Below, piece by piece: positions 8,273-16,719 of a stretch of 33,343 nt of DNA. The notes below the pieces were generated by a model. That model did no database searches. It was not told where the DNA came from and was given only the letters and a program-made list of their open reading frames with translations. Made by a program: the position numbers and the translations under genes. Source of the stretch: Actinomycetes bacterium (GTDB lineage Bacteria > Actinomycetota > Acidimicrobiia > Acidimicrobiales > Ilumatobacteraceae); the NCBI GenBank assembly GCA_027491335.1, contig JAIXWJ010000023.1, positions 1-33,343 of the forward strand, given 5' to 3'. Within the stretch, counting starts at the first letter, position 1; the number at the start of each line of letters is the position of its first letter.

Positions 8273-9789
8273 GTCGCCGTCTTCGCTGGGCTCTGGTGTT
8301 GATTCTCGGAGTGGTGGGTTACGCGATCCGCGGGTACTTGCTGGGCACCAAGTTCGGTGAACTCAACGCCGACGAGGCTTTCACTGGATTGCAGGCGATG
8401 GAGATCGCCAAGGGTGATCTTCCCATCGTGTACCGCGGAATCGGATACACGGGAATCATCGACAGCTACGTGTTCGCTCCGTTTACGATGTTGTTCGGGG
8501 CTCACGTGGTCCCGTTGAAGCTTCTGACCAGTCTGTGGTGGATCCTGGCCTCCATCGTGATGTTCCATGTGGTGCGATCGATTCGGCGCGACCTGAAGTG
8601 CGATCATCCCGATCGTTGGGCTTGGCTCGCGGCCGGGATGTTGTGGCTCACACCCGGGGCGATGATGGTGGTGTCCGTGCGCGCGTGGGAGGCCTACGGT
8701 CTGCTTTTGTTGGTCACCTTCGCCTCGGCCCACATGGTGCGACGCGTCGTGTTGGGAGAGGCGAATGTGCGTCGTGACGTGCTGTTGGCAGGCGCGCTGC
8801 TGGGTCTCGCTTTCTACTTGCATCCCATGACCTTGGCGTCCGTTCTTCCGATCGCGTTGTTGCCCTGCTGGAAGTACCGAAGCCGATTTCGTGACTGGTG
8901 GGCACCGGCTGTTGGCGCCGCCGTTTTCGTCAATGTTCCGTTCCTCGTGTGGAACGTGAAAAACGACTGGCTCAGCTTGGCCCAGCCTTCACCGCCGATG
9001 AACAGCACGTGGGATCGACTCTCGAGCTTCTTCACGGGTCTGTTGCCCCGAGCCTTCGGCATGATGAACACCGACGGCTCCTGGCTGTGGGGCGCGGCCT
9101 CGCTCATCCTTTACCTGATCCTGCTGGTGCTCGTGGCACGCGGAATCTTGGTGCTCGTGCGGAAGGTGCCCGGAGGGTTGGTGCTGGCGCTCCCGGCCGT
9201 TCTGTGCTGGCCGATCCTGTCGCTGTTCAACAACATGTGGTTCGTCGAAGATGGCCGTTACTCAAGTGTGGGTTTCCCGTTTCTCATCGTGGCGCTGTCG
9301 ATCGGACTCGCCGACCTCGCGGGTCGACTTGGATCGAACCTCACGAGTCGGACGACATTCGCGATGGCTTTGGTCGTGTGGGTGGCAGTGCTGGTCGTGC
9401 CGTGGGTGAAGGTGAACGCGGGTCCACGAGTCGACGACCCGAACGAACGCGTTCGCGTGTTGGTCGAGATCCTCGAGGACGAGGGTTTTCGCTACGCGGC
9501 GGGCAACTACTGGCTCATGAACCCCATCGAATATCAAAGCAATCAACGCATACACGTGGCGGTCGCCGGGCACCCATGGGGTGTCAGATTTCCGTGGCGT
9601 CCGAAGTTGCCGTGGGGAGTTTCCTTCGCTCAGCGACAGACCGAGGTGCTCTCGCAGGGACCGCTCGACGTTGCGTACGCGTTCCTCGCGGGCGATGAAC
9701 GCGTCGAGGTGCTGCCACTTCCGGTGGACCAATACGAACGCCGCGATGTGATGGGGGCGGTGTTGTATCTTCCAATGGTGCCCGAATGA
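8269..9789 (+). CDS. GT-C fold polytopic glycosyltransferase (ArnT/PMT-like, GT39/83-type)
   Basis: A 506-residue polytopic membrane protein with roughly ten or more hydrophobic spans. The first extracytoplasmic loop carries NADEA (33-37), the acidic motif of GT-C enzymes, which use polyprenyl-phosphate sugars as donors. A later VEDGRYSSVGFPF segment also fits this fold. The last 100 residues are a soluble extracytoplasmic tail. I used ATG 8269, which overlaps the previous stop as ATGA; an in-frame start at 8239 would lie well inside the upstream gene. A DPM-like donor synthase follows 27 bp downstream, a natural pairing. The acceptor could be the exported glycan or a protein. Confidence 0.82.
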   Translation: MSRRLRWALVLILGVVGYAIRGYLLGTKFGELNADEAFTGLQAMEIAKGDLPIVYRGIGYTGIIDSYVFAPFTMLFGAHVVPLKLLTSLWWILASIVMFHVVRSIRRDLKCDHPDRWAWLAAGMLWLTPGAMMVVSVRAWEAYGLLLLVTFASAHMVRRVVLGEANVRRDVLLAGALLGLAFYLHPMTLASVLPIALLPCWKYRSRFRDWWAPAVGAAVFVNVPFLVWNVKNDWLSLAQPSPPMNSTWDRLSSFFTGLLPRAFGMMNTDGSWLWGAASLILYLILLVLVARGILVLVRKVPGGLVLALPAVLCWPILSLFNNMWFVEDGRYSSVGFPFLIVALSIGLADLAGRLGSNLTSRTTFAMALVVWVAVLVVPWVKVNAGPRVDDPNERVRVLVEILEDEGFRYAAGNYWLMNPIEYQSNQRIHVAVAGHPWGVRFPWRPKLPWGVSFAQRQTEVLSQGPLDVAYAFLAGDERVEVLPLPVDQYERRDVMGAVLYLPMVPE

Positions 9790-9816
9790 GTCCGTGGCGC
9801 GAGTGGAGTCGACGAA

Positions 9817-10539
9817 ATGTGGAACGGTAAGCGCCTGGCAGTGATCCTGCCCACGTACAACGAGCACCTATCCATCGCCGACTGCATTCGAGGCTTCGAG
9901 GCACTGGGAATCGTCGACGAGATTCTCGTGGTCAACAACAACGCTCATCCGGACACGTCGGCTCAGGTGGCACCCACCACCGCTCGCGAGGTGTTGGAGA
10001 CCACGCAAGGATATGGGGCGGCCATCAAGCGGGGTTTCGCGGAAACTCGATCATTCGATCTGGTGTGCGTGTGCGAACCCGATGGCACCTTCGATCCCGC
10101 GGATCTGCTGAAACTGTTGCCCTACACCCACGACGTCGACGTGGTCTTCGGCTCTCGCACCACTCAGGCCTTGATTCTCTCCGGAGCGAACATGGGGTGG
10201 TTCCTGAAGTGGGGCAATTGGGCGGTCGCCAAGTTGGTCGAAGTCCTGTACAACACGGTGTTCCTGTCCGACGTGGGCTGCACCTACCGTGTGATTCATC
10301 GTGAGTCGCTCGATCAGCTCGAACCCAAGTTCGCCATCGATGGTTCGTCGTTCGGGCTGGAGATGATGCTCCACGTGGCGCGCGAGCGAATGTCGTTCGT
10401 TCAAGTGCCCGTGAAGTATCAGGAACGTGTGGGTGAAAGTTCGGTCACGGGAAGCTTCTGGAAGGCCTGGACCCTGGGTTGGCAGATGATTCTTCTGACG
10501 TTGCGAATGCGCTTCCGGCGCGCGTCGGTCAGCGCTTGA
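9817..10539 (+). CDS. Polyprenyl-phosphate glycosyltransferase, DPM/DPG-like GT2
   Basis: A 240-residue GT2 enzyme of the DPM_DPG-synthase type. It opens with LAVILPTYNE, then ILVVNNN, TQGYGAAIKRGF, CEPDGTFDP (DxD region), VDVVFGSRT, and a late VPVKYQERVGESSVTG. It has no C-terminal membrane spans, unlike DPMs fused to GtrA-like domains, though a hydrophobic helix near the C-terminus may dock on the membrane. Its likely role is to make a polyprenyl-phosphate sugar on the inner face of the membrane for the GT-C enzyme just upstream. GGAG lies 8 nt before the ATG. Its 3' end overlaps the convergent methyltransferase gene by 11 bp. Confidence 0.85.
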   Translation: MWNGKRLAVILPTYNEHLSIADCIRGFEALGIVDEILVVNNNAHPDTSAQVAPTTAREVLETTQGYGAAIKRGFAETRSFDLVCVCEPDGTFDPADLLKLLPYTHDVDVVFGSRTTQALILSGANMGWFLKWGNWAVAKLVEVLYNTVFLSDVGCTYRVIHRESLDQLEPKFAIDGSSFGLEMMLHVARERMSFVQVPVKYQERVGESSVTGSFWKAWTLGWQMILLTLRMRFRRASVSA

Positions 10540-11389
10540 CGCATCGAAGCGTCACGAACTGATGCTCGGGGCGAAAGCCGTAAATCTTCGACATGTAAAT
10601 GTCCACCACGGGTCGAAGCTTGGACGTGGGTGCGTGGTCGATCATCGACGGAACATCGAAGCCGTCCACGTCGGGCTCGGGGCAGGCACTGACACCCCGT
10701 AGAACCTTGGCGAACTCCTCCATGAGGAGAACCTCCACCTCGAAACCCATCGACTCCATCGCCGTGACCAAATCCCATCCGAATCGGAAGTGCACCGGTG
10801 TGTTGTCTCCATGGAATTCGGGTTCGGTGGGACGCGAGGTTCGTCCCTGTTGCAACGGAACCTGCAAGTACATGGTTCCTCCCGGCGTCAGAACCCGGTG
10901 GATCTCCCGCAACGCCCGATCGGTGTCGGGGACGTGTTCCAGAACGTGCGGGGTGAGCAGAACGTCGACGGATGCGTCGGGAAGTGCGATGTCTTGCAGA
11001 TCGATACGGATGTCGCCTCGGTGCGCCGACAGGTCGTAATCGCTCGATGTGTATCGGAACAACGAGCGCATCATGCGGCGGTACTCGCGACCGAGCCGCG
11101 GGCTCGTCTCCAGGACCCGCTGGTTCTCGTCATGGGGCGAGCACGTGAGGAAACAGAACAGTAGGAACCGATCGCGAGCGACGCTGCCGCACCGGGGGCA
11201 AGTGGCACTCTCGACGTGCTCGGTGCCGAGGAACTCCGCTCCGGCCCAATGGCAGATGTTGCACACCGCCATGTGACCATCCGCCACGCCCGAGGGAACG
11301 GTCCATGGCATGTCGACGCCGTGCCACCACCGTGCTTGTCGTCTCCACCTCGAACCCCAAACGCCGGACACGAACCGAGACAACTTCAT
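10529..11389 (-). CDS. SAM-dependent methyltransferase with N-terminal zinc ribbon
   Basis: A 286-residue protein. Cys43, Cys46, Cys64 and Cys67 (CNIC and CPRC) form a small zinc ribbon. It is followed by a class I methyltransferase of the Methyltransf_11 type: RVLETSPRLG in place of the usual glycine-rich loop, DIRIDLQDIALPDASVD, then HVLEHVPDTDRALREIHRVL and GGTMYLQVPL. The ATG at 11389 gives the natural N-terminus; the longer open frame to 11704 runs into the plus-strand genes. TAGGGT lies 8 nt ahead of the ATG, so the transcript may be leaderless or have a very short leader. It sits alone on the minus strand between two plus-strand glycosyltransferase blocks. A sugar or glycolipid substrate is likely but not shown. 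Confidence 0.85.
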   Translation of the reverse strand: MKLSRFVSGVWGSRWRRQARWWHGVDMPWTVPSGVADGHMAVCNICHWAGAEFLGTEHVESATCPRCGSVARDRFLLFCFLTCSPHDENQRVLETSPRLGREYRRMMRSLFRYTSSDYDLSAHRGDIRIDLQDIALPDASVDVLLTPHVLEHVPDTDRALREIHRVLTPGGTMYLQVPLQQGRTSRPTEPEFHGDNTPVHFRFGWDLVTAMESMGFEVEVLLMEEFAKVLRGVSACPEPDVDGFDVPSMIDHAPTSKLRPVVDIYMSKIYGFRPEHQFVTLRCVKR

Positions 11390-11397
11390 CGTCGCAA

Positions 11398-11403
11398 ACC
11401 CTA
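11398..11403 (-). promoter_or_regulatory. Candidate -10 (TAGGGT) for the zinc-ribbon methyltransferase
   Basis: TAGGGT on the minus strand ends 8 nt before the ATG at 11389, the distance expected for a leaderless or near-leaderless actinobacterial transcript. No convincing -35 was seen. Confidence 0.45.
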
Positions 11404-11455
11404 GGTGCCACCGGCGTTGGTGGTGGGGACTCCGAAGGTGCCGATCGTCTCGGGG

Positions 11456-11461
11456 TAGGCT
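11456..11461 (+). promoter_or_regulatory. Candidate leaderless -10 (TAGGCT) for the 11468 operon
   Basis: TAGGCT is followed by 6 nt and then the GTG at 11468, with no Shine-Dalgarno sequence. This is the leaderless arrangement seen again before 26094, 28100 and 30725. Confidence 0.55.
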
Positions 11462-11467
11462 TGCCTC

Positions 11468-11761
11468 GTGCGAGTGGTCAAAGCGCTCCTGACGAGAATC
11501 ACCGGCCGCGACGTGCGTGCTCTGCGGGCCGAGGTGGCCGAGATCCGCAATCAGGTGCAGGTCATCAACGACGTCGTTCAGTCCTTGAATCACGACGTGC
11601 GTTCGGGAGCCGATCGTTCGTTGCCGCTGTTCCTGGGCTACGCCGAACGGGTCCGGTTGGACGCCGACACGGCGGTGGGGGCCGTGCAGTCGATCGAGCG
11701 CCAAATCGCCCGTCTGGAGGCCCTGATCGACGAAGCCTCCACACCCGCGAAACGGAGCTGA
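11468..11761 (+). CDS. Small coiled-coil protein of unknown function
   Basis: A 97-residue protein that I do not recognise. It has a basic N-terminus (VVKALLTRITGRD), then two heptad-rich helices separated by a DRSLPLFLGYAERV stretch: LRAEVAEIRNQVQVINDVVQSL and AVGAVQSIERQIARLEALIDEA. There is no membrane span or signal peptide. It is preceded by a leaderless-type promoter and followed 5 bp later by the double glycosyltransferase gene, so the two are almost certainly cotranscribed. A scaffold or oligomerisation partner for the glycosyltransferases is a guess from context only. The frame is intact, with high-GC codon use like its neighbours. Confidence 0.75.
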   Translation: MRVVKALLTRITGRDVRALRAEVAEIRNQVQVINDVVQSLNHDVRSGADRSLPLFLGYAERVRLDADTAVGAVQSIERQIARLEALIDEASTPAKRS

Positions 11762-11766
11762 GGCCG

Positions 11767-14130
11767 GTGGCGAACCTCCGCGTGCTGGTGGATGGGCGCG
11801 TCATCTCGCATCCCACCGCCGGAGGTCGCGGAGTGGGCCGCTACACCATCGGGTTGGTGCGGGCCATGCGGGCCTCGGGTGCCGATGTGGTGGTGCTCGT
11901 CGATTCGACCCAAGACGACCATGAATGGCGGGCGGCCATCGATGGTGTCGTCACCGAGCCACTGACGCGGAACACGATTCACGCCGAACCACCATCCACG
12001 TGGTTCATGTGCACCCAGATGATGTTGCACCCCATCGCGCTCGACGTTGTCCCGCTGGCGGTCACCGAAGCCGGACTACGGGTGGTTGGCGTTCTGCACG
12101 ACGTGATTCCGTATCGTCACCCCGACCGCTATTTGGTGGAGGATGCGGCACGGGTACAGGCGCGTCTGCGAGCGGGGCTGGTGCGAACCTTCGATCGGTT
12201 GCTCTCGAACTCCACGTTTTCGGCCGACACGGCCAGCGCGGTGCTCGACTTCCCTCGTGATCGCATCCACGTGGTGGGTGCGGCCATCGAACCGCAATTC
12301 GAGCCGTCGAACGACGCGAAGTCCATCGACGGACGTCTGGCGCGTTTGGTCGACATCGGACTCGACCTCGCTCGCGAGCGCGTGGTCGCCGTGACCGGCG
12401 GCGACGATCGCAAGAACACGCCGGGTTTGATTCGTTCGTGGGCCGGACTTCCTCCCGAGCTGCGTGCGAATCATCAACTGGTGATCGCCTGTGCCACAGT
12501 GCCGGCCGTGCGTGACCGCTGGCATCACATCGTTCATCATCTGGGCCTCGGTTGGCAGTCGGACGTGGTGGTCACCGACACCGTCACCGACGATGAGATG
12601 GTCGCCTTGTATCAAGGAGCCGCGTTGTCGGTGTTCCCCTCGTTGGAGGAGGGCTTCGGACTTCCGGTTGCCGAAGCGGCGGCCAGCGGATGTCGGGTGA
12701 TCTGCAGCGACAACTCGTCATTGCCCGAAGTGATTGGCGACGAGCGCGCCACCTTCGACGCCAACGACGTGGCGGACATGACGAGCGTGATTCGTTCCGG
12801 CCTCGAGGACGCAACGTTCCGTGAACTTCTGGTGGAGATCGCCCGCAACGCGTCGAGTCGATGGACCTGGGACCGCGTGGGTCGCTCGGCGGTGGAGGCG
12901 TTGAACGAAGATTCCACGTTCTCGACCGCGCAACGCTCGCATCGACGTCGCGTCGCGTTGGTTGGTCCCTTCGCCGGGTCGCCCTCGGGTATCGGTGCCT
13001 ACAACGAGAGGATTCTGGAGGCATGGAACTCCACGTCTCGCTCGGCCGAGATGGAGCCCATCATCGACCTGACCGCCACCAGCGGAACGGCCGGCTCTCG
13101 TCGCAACGTGGCCGGTCTCGGGCGCTATTTCCGAAAGCACGACTTCGATGCGATGGTCAACACGCTCGGGTCCTCGGAGTTCCACGCGGCCACGTTGGCC
13201 TCGTTGGGTGAACGCGCCGGTCATGTGTGGCTGCACGAGCCGACGTTGGTCGGTTGCCACGTGGGGATCGGGCATCTCTCGGGGCAGAGAGATTGGGCGG
13301 AGACGCGACTGCGCGATGAACTTCGTCGTGCCGGCGTGTCCGAAAGCGCGTGGCCGGCCGACCTCCTCGATGCCGATGGCCATCACCGCGCGAACATCAC
13401 TTTCCTGGAGCCGGTGTTGGCGGCGGCCGAGACGGTGATCGTGTCCTCCGATGACGCGGCCGACGTGGTGAAGTCCATCGAGCCGAATCATCCGCCGATT
13501 CTGGTGATGCCACTGGCCGCACCGCGCAATGAACGCGCGACGATGCCGGTCGGACGCACCATCGTCTCGTACGGGTGGCTGGACGAGAGCAAGAAGCCCG
13601 AGTTGCTCATCGGGGCCGTGGCCACCCTGTCGGGTTGGATGCGCGACATTCGGTTGGTCTTCGCGGGCGGATGCTCCCCGGAGTTGCGCGCCCGATTGGA
13701 CGCGGTGGTCGCGGCGCGACACCTGGAGGAATGGGTCCACTTCACGGGATGGCTCGATGCTCACCAGTTGACTCACACCTTGCTGTCGGCCCGGGTGGGG
13801 GTGCAGTTGCGTCGGAACGCCCGGGGACAACGCAGTGCCGCCGTCGCCGAGTTCAGATCACGGGGTATCCCGGTGATCACCGACATCGAGACGGAGGAGA
13901 TCACCGACGCCGATGTGCTCGCCGAGGAGCTCCGCCCGTTGTTGACCAGCGATCAGGATTGGCGCCGGGCTTCGGACGAATCGTGGCGCGCCGGTCGCGA
14001 GTTCCTCTTCGACGATCTGGTGGAGGCGTTGGATAGCTGGGTTTTCCCGTCCCGACCGCACGCGAGGGGATCGGTGACGCACGCGCACGATCTGGTGCCT
14101 CGGTCGCACGAACACGCCTCGTTATCGTGA
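11767..14130 (+). CDS. Tandem GT-B protein: two GT4-type glycosyltransferase domains
   Basis: A 787-residue protein starting at GTG 11767, 5 bp after the previous stop; the open frame continues upstream to 11305 but only covers other genes. Domain 1 (about 1-385) begins LRVLVDGRVISHPTAGGRGVGRYT and has the donor motif EEGFGLPVAEA (about 293-303). Domain 2 (about 392-787) begins RRVALVGPFAGSPSGIGAYN, has SYGWLDESKKPELL, and ends with VQLRRNARGQRSAAVAEF. The usual E-x7-E of GT4 is not evident in domain 2, so its donor site is different or degenerate. Such two-domain proteins can add two sugars in turn. Sugars are unknown. It is cotranscribed with the following GT2. Confidence 0.87.
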   Translation: MANLRVLVDGRVISHPTAGGRGVGRYTIGLVRAMRASGADVVVLVDSTQDDHEWRAAIDGVVTEPLTRNTIHAEPPSTWFMCTQMMLHPIALDVVPLAVTEAGLRVVGVLHDVIPYRHPDRYLVEDAARVQARLRAGLVRTFDRLLSNSTFSADTASAVLDFPRDRIHVVGAAIEPQFEPSNDAKSIDGRLARLVDIGLDLARERVVAVTGGDDRKNTPGLIRSWAGLPPELRANHQLVIACATVPAVRDRWHHIVHHLGLGWQSDVVVTDTVTDDEMVALYQGAALSVFPSLEEGFGLPVAEAAASGCRVICSDNSSLPEVIGDERATFDANDVADMTSVIRSGLEDATFRELLVEIARNASSRWTWDRVGRSAVEALNEDSTFSTAQRSHRRRVALVGPFAGSPSGIGAYNERILEAWNSTSRSAEMEPIIDLTATSGTAGSRRNVAGLGRYFRKHDFDAMVNTLGSSEFHAATLASLGERAGHVWLHEPTLVGCHVGIGHLSGQRDWAETRLRDELRRAGVSESAWPADLLDADGHHRANITFLEPVLAAAETVIVSSDDAADVVKSIEPNHPPILVMPLAAPRNERATMPVGRTIVSYGWLDESKKPELLIGAVATLSGWMRDIRLVFAGGCSPELRARLDAVVAARHLEEWVHFTGWLDAHQLTHTLLSARVGVQLRRNARGQRSAAVAEFRSRGIPVITDIETEEITDADVLAEELRPLLTSDQDWRRASDESWRAGREFLFDDLVEALDSWVFPSRPHARGSVTHAHDLVPRSHEHASLS

Positions 14131-14137
14131 GAACGCC

Positions 14138-15544
14138 ATGACTTCGCCGTCGCCCTTCGTTCGCATCGTCGTGTTGTCGTTCGATGGCGGGCAGATGACC
14201 ATCGACTGCATCGATTCGCTGCTTCTCACCGCATGGCCCGCCGATGGTTACGAGGTCGTGATGGTCGACAACGGCTCGCTCGACGACGTGACGGCGCGAG
14301 TGCGACGCGATTATCCGATGGTGCGCGTGTTGGAACCGTTGCGCAATCTGGGTTTCGCCGGAGGATGCAACCTCGGCCTGTCCGCCACCCACGATTCGGA
14401 AGGACACGAACTGCGCGCGTACGAGTTCGCGGCCTTGATCAACAACGACGCCACCGTGGAGCCACGTTGGCTCGAGGGCTTGTTGTCCGGTTTCGATGCC
14501 GGAAGCGATGTCGGTGCGGTGAGCGCAAAGATGCTCTTCGCCGATCGATTCACCGGGATCGACGTCTCGGTGTCCGAAACGACGGTGGCCGGCGGGGGAG
14601 ACGACCGAACGATCGGGGTGTGCGTGTCCGCGGTTCGCATCGACGGTCGACGCGAGGACCAGCGACTGCAATTCGACGAGGGATTCCACGGCCCGGTGGC
14701 CCATGACCCTTCGCGCGACGAGGAGTTCGCTCGTTGGAGCAAGAAGGCCGGTTCGCTTCGCATCGCCGAGACTCGTCCGGACCCCGCGATCACGCAGACC
14801 GTGTCGTTGCGTTTGTCGGCCGAGACGCCGCGGCTGGTGACCCTGACCACCGACATCGACGAGGTCTCGGTGGAAATCGGCGGCGGTTACTCGGACAAAG
14901 AGCCCGTGTTCACGTGGGTGGACGTGCGGATCGGATCCGACGTGTTCGACGTGGTGAACAACGTGGGTTCCAATCTGTACGAACGCGGTTTCGGTGGCGA
15001 TCGCGGCTTTCTCGAGCGTGATCGCGGACAATACGACCAGGCCGCCGAGGTTTTTGCCTGGTGCGGTGGTGCGGTGTTGTTGCGAGCCGAGTACCTCGAA
15101 TCGGTGGGGCTGTTCGACGAGCGCCTGTTCCTGTACTACGAGGACACCGACTTGTCGTGGCGGGGTCGACTGCAGGGTTGGCGGTACATCTACACACCCG
15201 AAGCGGTCGTTCGGCATCGTCACGCCCAGTCGTCGGGGGTGGGAAGCGACGTCTTTCGTTTCCACACCGAGCGCAACAGGCTGTTGGTTCTGGCGAAGAA
15301 CGCTCCGATGTGGCTCGCCGCACGGGCCGGATTGGGCGAGGTCAAGCGAACGCTCGTGCTGAACGTGCGACACCTGGTGTTGCGTCCACTCACCCTACGC
15401 ATGCCGTCGCGTCCGGAGGCTCGTCATCGTCGGCGAGTGCTGAAGAGTTACGTGAGTCTTCTTCCCGCGATGCTTCGGGATCGTTGGATGATGGACCGAC
15501 ACGTGTCGCGCGGATCCCTGATGCGATGGGAAGTTTCCAAGTGA
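14138..15544 (+). CDS. GT2-family glycosyltransferase with a ~120-residue insertion
   Basis: A 468-residue GT2 enzyme. The N-terminal half has VVLSFDGGQ, VMVDNGS (42-48), RNLGFAGGCN and LINNDATVEPRW (DxD region, about 100-110). The catalytic second half resumes at FAWCGGAVLL (about 306-315), GLFDERLFLYYEDTDLSWRG (about 324-343) and VRHRHAQSSG. Between them, residues from about 140 to 268 look like a beta-rich insertion (QTVSLRLSAETPRLVTLTTD) not found in ordinary rhamnosyltransferase-type GT2 proteins. It follows the double GT-B gene by 7 bp, and its stop overlaps the next start as GTGA. Likely part of glycan backbone or side-chain synthesis. Confidence 0.87.
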   Translation: MTSPSPFVRIVVLSFDGGQMTIDCIDSLLLTAWPADGYEVVMVDNGSLDDVTARVRRDYPMVRVLEPLRNLGFAGGCNLGLSATHDSEGHELRAYEFAALINNDATVEPRWLEGLLSGFDAGSDVGAVSAKMLFADRFTGIDVSVSETTVAGGGDDRTIGVCVSAVRIDGRREDQRLQFDEGFHGPVAHDPSRDEEFARWSKKAGSLRIAETRPDPAITQTVSLRLSAETPRLVTLTTDIDEVSVEIGGGYSDKEPVFTWVDVRIGSDVFDVVNNVGSNLYERGFGGDRGFLERDRGQYDQAAEVFAWCGGAVLLRAEYLESVGLFDERLFLYYEDTDLSWRGRLQGWRYIYTPEAVVRHRHAQSSGVGSDVFRFHTERNRLLVLAKNAPMWLAARAGLGEVKRTLVLNVRHLVLRPLTLRMPSRPEARHRRRVLKSYVSLLPAMLRDRWMMDRHVSRGSLMRWEVSK

Positions 15545-16707
15545 GTCGCGTCGCGATCTACAACCTGTACTGGAGCACCTACGGCGGTGGGGAGCAGGTC
15601 AGTGGTGCCATCGCCGAGTGTTTGCGCGGGGGACACGAGGTGACTCTTCTGGGACCCGAACCGATCGACATCGACGTCACGCGGTCTCGTTTGGGTGTGG
15701 ATCTCTCGGGATGCGAGTGGCGCAAGGTGGTCGACGATGAACAGGCCAGTGAGGTCAGCGCCGAATTCGACGTGTTCATCAACGGCACCTACCTCAGTGA
15801 CGCCAAGAATCGCGCACCCCGAGGCGTGTACTACGTCCATTTCCCCGGCTTGCCCACCACGCCTCGTCAGCGCGTGGTGCGAACCGTCGCTCGTGTGGGT
15901 TCCGCGGCTCTGGGTGTCGTTCCGCGTTTGCCCGGCCCGGTGGCGGGGGTGAAGCGTGGTTTGGAACGACGGTTGGTCGACATGTCGTGGGTGAGTACCT
16001 ACACGACGTTCATGGCGAACTCGGCCTACACGGCGACCTGGATTCGGAACCTGTGGGGGGTCGACAGTGTGGTGGTGCATCCGCCGGTGCGCTCGACGGT
16101 GATGCCCGGAACCAAGGCGCATTCCATCGCGTCGATCGGGCGCTTCTTCGACCCGAAGTTCGGTCACTGCAAGAAGCAGGCGGATCTGTTGAACGGCTTC
16201 TCGCGAATGGTGTCTTCGTCGGATGGTGTCGGCGATTGGCGGCTGATCTTCGTCGGCGGAGCCGATGCGGCCAGTCGCGAGTACGCGCTCGGAATGCGAC
16301 GCGGAGCCATCGGCTTGCCCGTCGAGGTGCACTTGAACGCTCCGCGATCGACGGTGGAAAACACTCTGGCCGCGGCGTCCATCTTTTGGCACGCCGGTGG
16401 CTTCGGTGAGGACCCCGACACGCATCCGGATCGGTTCGAGCATTTCGGCATCGCGGTGGTGGAGGCCATGGCCGCCGGTGCGGTGCCGGTGGTGTTCGGA
16501 GCGGCGGGTCCGGCCGAGATCGTTCGTCATGGTGTGGACGGATTCCATTGGCGCACCCTCGACGAATTGGCGGCCTGCACTCGTCGTCTCATGAACGACG
16601 AGTCGTTGCGAGCCTTGATGTCGGAATCGGCCCGGGAACGCGCCGCCCAGTTCGGGCTCGATGCATTCGGACGGTCGTTGTCGGCCGTTGTCGCAGCCGC
16701 CGATTGA
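15541..16707 (+). CDS. GT4-type glycosyltransferase
   Basis: A 388-residue GT-B enzyme. The N-terminus, AIYNLYWSTYGGGEQVSGAI, has the glycine-rich loop of GT4. The C-terminal domain has SIGRFFDPKFGHCKKQADLL, RLIFVGG, and EHFGIAVVEAMAAG, where E-x7-E (about 300-308) binds the nucleotide sugar. I placed the start at GTG 15541, overlapping the previous TGA by 4 bp; the open frame upstream to 15061 is another-frame reading of the GT2 gene. It is the last gene of the 11468-16707 operon. The stop lies in a small palindrome shared with the convergent gene. Donor sugar unknown. Confidence 0.88.
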   Translation: MSRVAIYNLYWSTYGGGEQVSGAIAECLRGGHEVTLLGPEPIDIDVTRSRLGVDLSGCEWRKVVDDEQASEVSAEFDVFINGTYLSDAKNRAPRGVYYVHFPGLPTTPRQRVVRTVARVGSAALGVVPRLPGPVAGVKRGLERRLVDMSWVSTYTTFMANSAYTATWIRNLWGVDSVVVHPPVRSTVMPGTKAHSIASIGRFFDPKFGHCKKQADLLNGFSRMVSSSDGVGDWRLIFVGGADAASREYALGMRRGAIGLPVEVHLNAPRSTVENTLAAASIFWHAGGFGEDPDTHPDRFEHFGIAVVEAMAAGAVPVVFGAAGPAEIVRHGVDGFHWRTLDELAACTRRLMNDESLRALMSESARERAAQFGLDAFGRSLSAVVAAAD

Positions 16708-16719
16708 CGGTGTCCGTCA
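16705..16719. terminator. Palindrome containing both convergent stop codons
   Basis: TGACGG, loop TGT, then CCGTCA. The left TGA is the stop of the plus-strand GT4 and the right TCA is the stop of the minus-strand secreted protein. A 6-bp stem without a T-tract could be a weak two-way terminator. Function not certain. Confidence 0.4.

Noticed and set aside
12718-13830. 370-residue minus-strand open frame over the double GT-B gene
   Set aside because: Low-complexity Arg/His/Gly composition typical of antisense frames; the sense frame has two GT-B domains.
13901-15373. 490-residue minus-strand open frame over two glycosyltransferase genes
   Set aside because: It spans two real genes in antisense and has no domain signature.
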